Positions 8,491 to 15,215 of a DNA stretch of 64,000 nt are shown here, piece after piece. This stretch comes from Paenibacillus sp. RC67 (GTDB lineage Bacteria > Bacillota > Bacilli > Paenibacillales > NBRC-103111): NCBI RefSeq assembly GCF_030020805.1, contig NZ_CP125098.1:1406001-1470000 (forward strand), written 5' to 3'. Every line of letters begins with the position of its first letter. The first letter of the stretch is position 1. The position numbers were made by a program, and so were the translations under genes. The notes below the pieces were generated by a model. It saw nothing but the letters and a program-made list of their open reading frames with translations, was not told where the DNA came from and ran no database searches.

Positions 8491-9630
8491 ATGAGCGGAA
8501 TTCAACTGAAGAAGATTAATAAATACTTTGACAACAATCATATACTGAAGGATCTGGATTTATTTATCGAGGACGGCGACTTTATGACGCTGCTCGGTCC
8601 TTCAGGCTGCGGCAAGACGACGACGCTTCGCGTGATCACCGGATTGGAGAATCCGGAGGGAGGCATCCTGACGATCAACGGCAAGGAAATGGTCAACGGA
8701 GCCAAAGGCTACTATGCCCCTCCTTCCAAACGCGGATTGAATCTTGTATTCCAAAGCTATGCTTTGTGGCCTCATATGACAGTATTCGATAACGTTGCCT
8801 TCGGACTTTCCATTAATAAAACGCCTAAAGCGGAAATTCGCACCAAGGTGGAAAGCGCTTTGGAAAAGATGCGGATCATTCAGTACAAAGACCGCTATCC
8901 ATCCGAGCTATCAGGCGGTCAGCAGCAGCGGGTTGCTATTGCAAGAGCCATTGTGACCGAGCCGAGAATCTTACTCCTGGATGAGCCGCTGTCCAATTTG
9001 GACGCCAAGCTGAGACTGGAGATGAGAGCGGAGCTGAAGCGGCTGCACCGCGAGTTGAAGACGACGATTATTTACGTTACTCACGATCAAGTTGAAGCGT
9101 TAACGATGTCGACCAAGATCGCGATTTTCTTCGAGGGCAACCTTGTGCAGGTGGACACCCCAAGGAATATTTATCGTCATCCGGTTGATTTACGTGTTGC
9201 GGATTTCATCGGCAATCCCAAAATCAATTTTATCGATGCGGACGCAGCCTATCATAACGGGAGTCTAACTGCTGAATCCGAGCTTGGCACTCTGGTTATT
9301 CCAGGCGTACAGCCTGCATCCGGTAAGACCGTATTGGCCGTATATCCGGAAGATATTCGTATATCGACGGATAAAAGTGAAGGTGCCTTCCCTTTAAGCG
9401 TCTATTCCGTAATGCCGGCTGGCTCGGAAACATTGATCCAACTTACGACCCGCGGGGACAATCTTTTGTTGGTAAAGCTTATCGGCGAGTTGGATTATCC
9501 GGTCGGCATGGTTGTCTGGGTTACGATCCCGCCTGAAAAGGTGAATGTGTACGATAAAGAAACTGGAAGGCTTATTCCGCGAGTGAGCGAGTCTGCACCA
9601 AGCAGCGAACGGAAACGAAATATTATTTGA
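8491..9630 (+). CDS. ABC transporter ATP-binding protein (FbpC/AfuC/UgpC-like)
   Basis: A 379-residue importer ATPase. The Walker A motif GPSGCGKTT lies near residue 37, the Q-loop in LVFQSYALWPH, the signature LSGGQQQR near residue 139, Walker B ILLLDEPLSNLD near residue 160 and the switch His in VTHDQ. The C-terminal third (from about residue 240) is a TOBE/MOP-like regulatory domain, as in ATPases for iron, polyamine, glycerol phosphate and sugars. The start follows the permease stop by one base, with a GGAGG site inside the permease gene's 3' end. It energises uptake by the permease encoded just upstream. Confidence 0.93.
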   Translation: MSGIQLKKINKYFDNNHILKDLDLFIEDGDFMTLLGPSGCGKTTTLRVITGLENPEGGILTINGKEMVNGAKGYYAPPSKRGLNLVFQSYALWPHMTVFDNVAFGLSINKTPKAEIRTKVESALEKMRIIQYKDRYPSELSGGQQQRVAIARAIVTEPRILLLDEPLSNLDAKLRLEMRAELKRLHRELKTTIIYVTHDQVEALTMSTKIAIFFEGNLVQVDTPRNIYRHPVDLRVADFIGNPKINFIDADAAYHNGSLTAESELGTLVIPGVQPASGKTVLAVYPEDIRISTDKSEGAFPLSVYSVMPAGSETLIQLTTRGDNLLLVKLIGELDYPVGMVVWVTIPPEKVNVYDKETGRLIPRVSESAPSSERKRNII

Positions 9631-9666
9631 TGATAACTTAATTTACTGGGCTGGGAGAGAAAGACA

Positions 9667-10437
9667 TTGACAATGGTAAGCGGAAGCGTTTGGGAAATTA
9701 CACACTGGGAGCTGGTGCTCCGAATGATATTGGCCGTCGTGTTGGGCGGTTTGATCGGGATGGAACGGGAATGGAGCAACCATGCAGCAGGCTTTCGTAC
9801 TCATATTCTGGTTTGCCTGGGATCGACTACGATCATGCTGCTGTCCAGCTATGGTTTTTCCCAATTTGTCAATGAGGCGAATGTGCGTACTGACCCTGCC
9901 CGTTTGGCGGCACAGGTTATCAGCGGTATCGGTTTTCTGGGAGCGGGAGCTATCCTGCGCAACGGCAACATGATTAAAGGCTTGACGACAGCGGCATCCG
10001 TATGGGTTGTAGCTGCTATCGGCCTTAGTGTAGGCGCAGGTTTTTATACAGGTGCGTTCTTCTGTACCTTCCTCGTGCTGATCAGCTTGTTCTTGTTGAA
10101 TAAGTGGGAGAAGCATTTGATGAGAAACCGCAGATATCACGATGTCGATATCCAGATTATTGATAAACCCGGTGCATTAGGCAGAATAGCGTCTATCTTC
10201 GGCGATCATGATGTTCAGATTGCGAATTTGAGAATGATGCCTGACGAGCACGCGTCTAGTGACAGTTCCGCTTCACCACCCATGAACCTGCATTTCAGCT
10301 TGAAAATGAAAAAGCAGGAGCAGTTGATCTCCGCAATGGAACAAATCGCTGCCATGGACGTCGTTATATCTTTGGAATCCCAGCTGGTCTCAGGCCTGAA
10401 AACAGGTGGAAGTAAAGAGAACTCTCTTTCCCTATAA
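9667..10437 (+). CDS. MgtC/SapB family membrane protein
   Basis: A 256-residue MgtC/SapB-family protein with an N-terminal membrane domain of about four helices (RMILAVVLGGLIGMEREW, then GFRTHILVCLGS and QVISGIGFLGAGAI) and a soluble C-terminal ACT-like domain from about residue 155. The TTG start is preferred over the ATG six bases later because GGGAGAG lies 7 nt before the TTG. Family members affect magnesium and phosphate homeostasis and inhibit F-ATPase in some pathogens. Its place in a gene set full of phosphatases suggests a role in coping with released phosphate or chelated Mg2+; this is inference from position. Confidence 0.85.
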   Translation: MTMVSGSVWEITHWELVLRMILAVVLGGLIGMEREWSNHAAGFRTHILVCLGSTTIMLLSSYGFSQFVNEANVRTDPARLAAQVISGIGFLGAGAILRNGNMIKGLTTAASVWVVAAIGLSVGAGFYTGAFFCTFLVLISLFLLNKWEKHLMRNRRYHDVDIQIIDKPGALGRIASIFGDHDVQIANLRMMPDEHASSDSSASPPMNLHFSLKMKKQEQLISAMEQIAAMDVVISLESQLVSGLKTGGSKENSLSL

Positions 10438-10460
10438 AACAGACAGGGTGGCTGGAACAT

Positions 10461-11276
10461 GTGAAAAATATACTACTCATTTCCGATTTGGACGGAACCT
10501 TATTGAATCAAACGCATCAAATTAGTCTTGAGAATGAAAATGCCATTAGGCGGTTTAAGGAAATGGGCGGATTGTTTACTCTGGCAACAGGACGGATGGA
10601 GGATGCCGTAGAGCCTTTTGTTCAAAAGCTTGGCGTCGATGTGCCTGTCATTTTATATAACGGCGCCAAGATTGTGGACCCGGTAACGAAAAAAGTACTG
10701 TATGAAAAAAAGCTTACTATCCCGCTTTCACTCTGGTCTCAATTCATGGATAGCTTGATAGCCTCCGATGATATGGCGCTGCTGGTGTATCGTAACGGCC
10801 AAGTGTATGCGCCTGTACGCAACGCAGTTCTGGAGAAGCATGAGCACAAGGACGGCGTGGTCTGCTTGCCTTTCACCGATGACATCATAGCAGAGCCAGT
10901 AACGAAGGTAATGATTATTAGCTCTTCGATAGATAAAGTTAAACAGCTGGAGCAGGCTGTTCTAGACAGCGGCTTGCCTTGCGAGATGGTCTATTCGGAG
11001 TCGAACTATTTGGAAATATTACCTCAGCATACAACCAAAGGAACGGCTTTGATAGAACTTCTGCGTATATTGCGAATCGACCATCCCTACACGATAGCGG
11101 TAGGCGATAACTTGAACGATCTGGCGTTGATCCAACAGGCTGATCTCGGCTATGCCGTCGAAAATGCTCATCCCCAATTGGCGGCAGCCGCCGATGCGGT
11201 AACCGTACACCATGAACGGCATGCCATTGCTGCGATCATTGGAGATTTTATCGAGAAGAGGAGAGAGCTGGCATGA
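10461..11276 (+). CDS. Cof-type HAD-superfamily phosphatase
   Basis: A 271-residue HAD hydrolase of the Cof/IIB type, which dephosphorylates sugar phosphates and similar small molecules. Motif I is DLDGTLL (Asp9 nucleophile, Asp11), motif II is TLATGR, and motif IV is VGDNLNDLALIQQAD near the C-terminus, with a IIB cap domain between. The start is GTG with an AGGGTGG site. It overlaps the next gene by 4 bp (ATGA), so the two phosphatases are translationally coupled. It probably acts on imported or intermediate phosphate esters. Members of this family are promiscuous, so the substrate cannot be fixed. Confidence 0.88.
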   Translation: MKNILLISDLDGTLLNQTHQISLENENAIRRFKEMGGLFTLATGRMEDAVEPFVQKLGVDVPVILYNGAKIVDPVTKKVLYEKKLTIPLSLWSQFMDSLIASDDMALLVYRNGQVYAPVRNAVLEKHEHKDGVVCLPFTDDIIAEPVTKVMIISSSIDKVKQLEQAVLDSGLPCEMVYSESNYLEILPQHTTKGTALIELLRILRIDHPYTIAVGDNLNDLALIQQADLGYAVENAHPQLAAAADAVTVHHERHAIAAIIGDFIEKRRELA

Positions 11277-12082
11277 GCTATTTGGAAATAGCAGGGAGAA
11301 TAGCGCGAGAGGCTGGGCAGATGATCCACTCGAAGATGGGCACGGATTTCTCCACCGAGCAAAAGAGCTCCGTATTTGATGTCGTAACGGAAATTGACAA
11401 GGCGTCGGAGCAGCTGATAAGGCAGCGGTTGAAGGAAGCTTATCCGGAGCATAGCTTTCTTGGAGAAGAAGAATCATTCGCCCATGCAGGAGAGCTGGCT
11501 GACCGATTGGAGCAGGCGAAGACAGAGCCGTTCATCTGGATCGTCGATCCGATTGATGGCACGAATAATTACGTGCAGGGGATTCCTGGCTTTACGGTTT
11601 CCATCGCATTGGCTTCCTACGGAGAGCTTATTGTCGGGGTTATCTATGACCCGTGCAGAGACGAAATCTTCTGGGCGGAAAAAGGAAAAGGAGCTTTTAT
11701 GAACGGTAACCCGATTGCCGTCTCCGATGCGGCCGAACTGGCACAAACGGTAGTAGGGACAGGGTTTCCATCCAAAGCGGCAAACCGGCAGGCGGTCATG
11801 ACAAGCCTTCAGGAGATCGCTCCTCAGTGTCGTTCTATCCGTTCACTTGGCTCGGCTGCACTGCATTTGGCTTATGTTGGAGCTGGCAAGCTGGGCGCAT
11901 TTTGGGAGTATGGGTTGAATGCATGGGATATTGCGGCAGGAGTTCTTATAATAGAAGAAGCCGGTGGCAGGGTCACGGATACGATGGGAAATCCGTATAA
12001 TTTGAGTGTAAAACATATCGTCGGGAGCAACGGAAGTGTTCACGATGCATTGTTAAAGCCTATGATACCGATAGGGGTATAA
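11273..12082 (+). CDS. Inositol monophosphatase family protein
   Basis: A 269-residue Mg2+-dependent phosphatase of the IMPase/SuhB/CysQ superfamily. Metal-binding motifs are intact: FLGEEES, WIVDPIDGTNNY with Asp92 and Asp95, and the C-terminal WDIAAG motif with Asp219. It converts inositol monophosphate, or a related phosphomonoester, into the free compound plus phosphate in the cytoplasm. It is the last gene of the set, overlaps the HAD gene by four bases, and is followed by a terminator. Together with the phytase-like enzyme at the start of the set it could complete stepwise removal of phosphates from an inositol phosphate. A different sugar phosphate or nucleotide substrate is possible. 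Confidence 0.9.
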   Translation: MSYLEIAGRIAREAGQMIHSKMGTDFSTEQKSSVFDVVTEIDKASEQLIRQRLKEAYPEHSFLGEEESFAHAGELADRLEQAKTEPFIWIVDPIDGTNNYVQGIPGFTVSIALASYGELIVGVIYDPCRDEIFWAEKGKGAFMNGNPIAVSDAAELAQTVVGTGFPSKAANRQAVMTSLQEIAPQCRSIRSLGSAALHLAYVGAGKLGAFWEYGLNAWDIAAGVLIIEEAGGRVTDTMGNPYNLSVKHIVGSNGSVHDALLKPMIPIGV

Positions 12083-12090
12083 GTAAAAAA

Positions 12091-12123
12091 AGCGGATTTG
12101 CCTTGCGCAAGTCGGCTTTTTTT
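12091..12123 (+). terminator. Rho-independent terminator of the transport/phosphatase operon
   Basis: An 11-bp stem (AGCGGATTTGC with GCAAGTCGGCT, one mismatch and one wobble) is followed by seven T. It starts 8 bp after the IMPase stop codon. Confidence 0.8.
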
Positions 12124-12239
12124 GTGTTATGAAAAGGGGAGCATGGTTCTATATTAACGATTCTTTCTCTATGGGTTTTAAGGGATAATATGGTAAATTT
12201 TACATTATAATAAACACATCAGTACGATAGGAGAATTTT

Positions 12240-12766
12240 ATGATCGTAACTCTAGAACTAGCTGCGTATCCGCAAAAGAGTGTATTAGTCCATATGGTTT
12301 CTTTATTTCTACATGATCTATCGGAGTTTAACGAATACGAATGTTTTAATCCGGATACGGGCAAGTTCGAATTCCATAATATAGATCATTTTTTGGGAGA
12401 AGGAACACCTGAAGCCATATTTTATTAAAAATGACGGCCAAATTGTCGGTTTTGTTTTATTTCATTATAATCCTGCAAGATAATCCTGCAAGAAAAGACT
12501 ATGAATGTTACATTAATTCCTTTTTTATTTTGAGAAAATATAGAAACCTAGGTATTGGGTCCGAGGCCGTAAAACAATTATTTCGAATGTACCCAGAGAG
12601 ATATTTGGTTACTCAAGTGATTAGAAACACTTCGGCCCGCAAATTTTGGCATCGAGTGTATGAAAAGAATCATATCTCTTTTATCGAGCGAGAGAGGGAA
12701 CTGGAAGGGCAGATGTTCTATGTCCAAACTTTTACCGTTTCTGAAATAATGGATAGTCATTCCTAA
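12240..12766 (+). pseudogene. GNAT acetyltransferase, disrupted by two frameshifts
   Basis: The remains of a roughly 175-residue GNAT N-acetyltransferase. Three consecutive frames each carry part of it: the N-terminus (from ATG 12240), a middle part (YFIKNDGQIVGFVLFHYNPAR) and the acetyl-CoA-binding part (RKYRNLGIGSEAVKQLF and the C-terminus). The first shift fits an extra base near 12414, where removing one C restores EAYFIK. The second is caused by a perfect 13-bp tandem duplication at 12468-12493; removing one copy restores NPARKDYECY. A ribosome site and a TATAAT at 12206 are still present upstream. It is probably not functional unless these are sequencing errors. Confidence 0.8.
12468..12493. 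repeat. 13-bp tandem duplication inside the GNAT pseudogene
   Basis: TAATCCTGCAAGA occurs twice with no spacer. The extra 13 bases shift the reading frame, and deleting one copy restores a continuous acetyltransferase sequence. Confidence 0.9.
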
Positions 12767-12803
12767 TGCAACCCTCTTAGTAGAGGAAAAAGGGGACGAA
12801 CCG

Positions 12804-14159
12804 ATGGATCAACGATTATTGGAGGAGCAATTAGAAGCCTATATGGAGGGACAAGCGAGCATAGATTGATTTTGTGGGGCCCTTCTCGTAGCACAATCAG
12901 GAAAACAGCTGCTTTGTAAAGGTTGGGGCTTGGCTAATAGGGAGCATGGAGTATCTAATCAAGCGCAGACGAAGTTCCGAATAGGTTCCGTGAGTAAACC
13001 ATTTACAGCCACCGCCATATTATTGCTTCACGAACAGGGAAGATTATCGCTAGATGAACCATTAAGTCGTTTCATACCAGATTATCTGAATGGAGATCAA
13101 ATAACGATTCACCACCTTCTAACACACACATCAGGAATCCCTAACTTCACTCATTTTCCAGAATATCGGTCCATTGTTCGCCATGACTCTCCACCTGAGA
13201 CGACACTGAGCCGTTTTAAGCATAAACGACTAGATTTCCAACCGGGAGAAAAGTTTTTTTATAGTAATTCAGGATACGTTGTGCTGGCGCGAATTATTGA
13301 GCTAGTGACTGGCGAATGCTTCGGCGACTACTTGTGCGATGCTATTTTCAAACCTTTAGGTATGTATAATACAGGATGCGATCAATACGATATGATACTG
13401 CCTCATCGTGCCTCCGGTTACAAGGTTTGGGGGGATTATGTGCATGCTGATTTCATAGATATGTCCATTTATGCTGGAGCAGGCAATTTATATTCAACTG
13501 TAGAGGATTTGTATTTGTGGGATCGCTCTTTTCATGGAGGTACGCTTCTTTCCGAAATATCGCGTGATTTAATGATAACTCCACATGTTTCAGTCAACAG
13601 AGTAACGAGCTATGGGTACGGGTTAAACATCAATAATGAAAATCTCATAACCAGCTCATCGCGAGCATATAAGCTCATTGGACATAGCGGCGGGATCGAT
13701 GGCTTTATGACAGAGTATAAGACCATTATTGATGAAGATTTGACCATCATTGCGATGTGCAATGTTCATCCTTCCCAACCAGCTGCTATCTTAAAAGATT
13801 TGGCTCGCATGGTTCTTGGAGAAGAGGTTCCTATTCCTCAAACTTCTTCCTACGTCGAAATGGATACTGCATTATATCATGCTTATATCGGCAGCTATTC
13901 AACCGATAGCAAAAAATTTAACCCTGTAATTACTTTGGAAAAAACGAAATTATACATAGCTTATGAGCCTTGGTATAAATACGAGCTTAAGCCTATAAAA
14001 ACAGTCTATCACGAGAGAATAATGAACTTCCGAACCGTTGGTGCTGCGGGGAAACTGAAGTTTGTTCATGATTCAGGCGGCAGCGTGGTTAGTGGGGAGC
14101 TTCGTTTATTTGGAAAAACACTAAATCTTATACCGGCAGGGACGGTGGGAGGTGCATGA
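12804..14159 (+). pseudogene. Beta-lactamase-family serine hydrolase with in-frame TGA at codon 22
   Basis: A penicillin-binding-protein-like serine hydrolase (class C beta-lactamase family, PF00144). The natural start is ATG 12804, with an AAAAGGGGA site, but codon 22 (12867-12869) is TGA in the middle of an otherwise continuous frame (QASID-stop-FCGALLVAQSGK). The remaining 430 codons are intact: catalytic SVSK, YSN in FYSNSGYV and HSGG in LIGHSGGIDGF. Restart at an internal TTG (12930) would remove the first strand and has no good ribosome site. It may be a recent nonsense mutation or a sequencing error. No signal peptide is seen. Confidence 0.75.
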
Positions 14160-14233
14160 GTGTAGGTACTCACCACAATAATCTACCTATCATAACGGAA
14201 CGCCTTATTATAAGATGGCTTCACAAGATATAG
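14156..14233 (+). pseudogene. 25-codon N-terminal fragment of a GNAT acetyltransferase
   Basis: An ATG overlapping the serine hydrolase stop (ATGA) opens a 25-codon frame containing ITERLIIRWL, the usual beginning of RimJ/RimL-type acetyltransferases. It then stops at TAG and no continuation follows. It looks like the stub of a deleted gene that was once translationally coupled to the hydrolase. Confidence 0.45.
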
Positions 14234-14247
14234 ATTCACACTTAGAC

Positions 14248-14268
14248 ACCGCCGAAAGGCGGTTTTCT
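14248..14268 (+). terminator. Short GC-rich terminator
   Basis: A perfect 6-bp stem ACCGCC/GGCGGT with a GAAA tetraloop, followed by TTTTC. It ends the serine-hydrolase transcript. Confidence 0.75.
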
Positions 14269-14370
14269 TATACTTCATAAATCCCTATGACAAATACCCC
14301 ATGCGGTATCCAATGTGTTAGTATGTAAGGACAAGTACGTTACAATGATATGAAAGTCGAGGTGCCAACT

Positions 14371-15015
14371 ATGAAACATAAAGTAAATAAAATCATCTTG
14401 TTCACATTAAGCGCATGTCCGACCGGCAGGTCTATGGGAACCGTATTAAGGGAAGTCAAAGAAAAAGTGATCACAATCGAGTTTGAAACGATATACGTCG
14501 ATATTCAAACCGAGATTACGAATGAGTATCGTATCAAGACCAATCCGACCACACTATTCCTTGATCATGAAGGCAAAGAGTTGTACCGCGTAGAGGGTTT
14601 CCAGGAAACGGAGCATATTCTCGAGCTGTTGGAACAGTTGGATTCAAAAGAAATTAAGGGGAGCCAATCGTACGAAGCGAATGTCGAGACTGTAGAAACC
14701 TATACGGTCTACCTCTATAACCAAGATTCCCTTGAAGCCGTAGAAATACAGCAGGCTAATAAAACCTCCGTTCGTGCGCCGCGTATAACGGCAGTTCAGA
14801 TTTTACTGAAAGTACGCAAGGAGGGCTTTGAGAATCCGTTCCCTGCATCGGCATCACTTGAGCTGGTTCAATTCAATGGAAGCTTTGGAGAAATTACGAT
14901 CCGTATGACAAGAGAAGATGAGCAGCAAGGTGATAAGGAAAAAATGAGGTTGGCGTTGGTAAAAACGTTGAATCATTTTGGAATCGACGATGTTAAGCTG
15001 ACGGTTACCCACTAA
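14371..15015 (+). CDS. Thioredoxin-like protein with possible GerMN-like C-terminal domain
   Basis: A 214-residue protein with two parts. Residues about 5-95 look like a thioredoxin fold: a first strand, an active-site-like ACPTGR motif with a single cysteine (Cys16; CxxG instead of CxxC), and the cis-proline segment TNPTTLFLDHEGKELYRVEGF. Residues about 105-214 (TYTVYLYNQD, NPFPASASLELVQFNGSFGEITI) resemble the GerMN fold seen in spore and envelope proteins, which is a weaker call. ATG 14371 is preferred over ATG 14350 because GAGGTG sits 6 nt before it. It lacks a signal peptide. The missing second cysteine argues against a normal disulfide reductase; a monothiol role is possible. It stands alone between terminators. 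Confidence 0.6.
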   Translation: MKHKVNKIILFTLSACPTGRSMGTVLREVKEKVITIEFETIYVDIQTEITNEYRIKTNPTTLFLDHEGKELYRVEGFQETEHILELLEQLDSKEIKGSQSYEANVETVETYTVYLYNQDSLEAVEIQQANKTSVRAPRITAVQILLKVRKEGFENPFPASASLELVQFNGSFGEITIRMTREDEQQGDKEKMRLALVKTLNHFGIDDVKLTVTH

Positions 15016-15020
15016 AATAA

Positions 15021-15050
15021 AAAGCTGATTCACGCAAAGTGAACCAGCTT
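15021..15050 (-). terminator. Terminator hairpin, copy 1 (U-tract on minus strand)
   Basis: The arms AAAGCTGATTCAC and GTGAACCAGCTT pair around GCAAA. On the minus strand the stem is followed by TTTTTATTTT, so it can end transcripts coming from the beta-galactosidase gene. It is a near-copy of the hairpin at 15164. Confidence 0.6.
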
Positions 15051-15060
15051 AGCTCTAGGC

Positions 15061-15158
15061 TGTCGAGAGATCTGATTATTCAGAAGATGGATGATGGAAG
15101 GGGATACCCCACCGGAGTACCACATAAACTTCAGATGCTTCATAGGTTTCTCCCGACA
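15061..15158 (+). ncRNA. Unassigned structured segment between two copies of a terminator
   Basis: About 98 nt can fold into a closed multi-stem shape. The outer helix pairs TGTCG (15061-15065) with CGACA (15154-15158) and GAGA (15067-15070) with TCTC (15149-15152). Inside are the hairpins TCTGA-TTAT-TCAGA (15071-15084) and GGGG-ATA-CCCC (15100-15110). I do not recognise a known riboswitch or RNA family. Its location between convergent genes means it is not an ordinary leader. It could be a small RNA or inserted element. Confidence 0.3.
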
Positions 15159-15163
15159 AACTC

Positions 15164-15197
15164 AAGCTGATTCACGCAAGGGTGAATTCAGCTTTTT
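15164..15197 (+). terminator. Terminator hairpin, copy 2 (U-tract on plus strand)
   Basis: AAGCTGATTCAC and GTGAATTCAGCTT pair around GCAAGG, followed by TTTTTT on the plus strand. The first 16 bases repeat those at 15022, 142 bp upstream. Confidence 0.75.
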
Positions 15198-15215
15198 TCG
15201 CATGCTCAAATGAAA

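Noticed and set aside
1936..9630. Plain ferric-iron uptake operon
   Set aside because: The fold allows it, but three phosphatases of different classes, an isomerase-like protein and a LacI regulator (no Fur-like signals noticed) fit a phosphorylated organic solute better. It remains an alternative.
15061..15158. Known riboswitch
   Set aside because: No recognisable consensus of a riboswitch family was found, and the segment lies between convergent genes rather than before a start codon.
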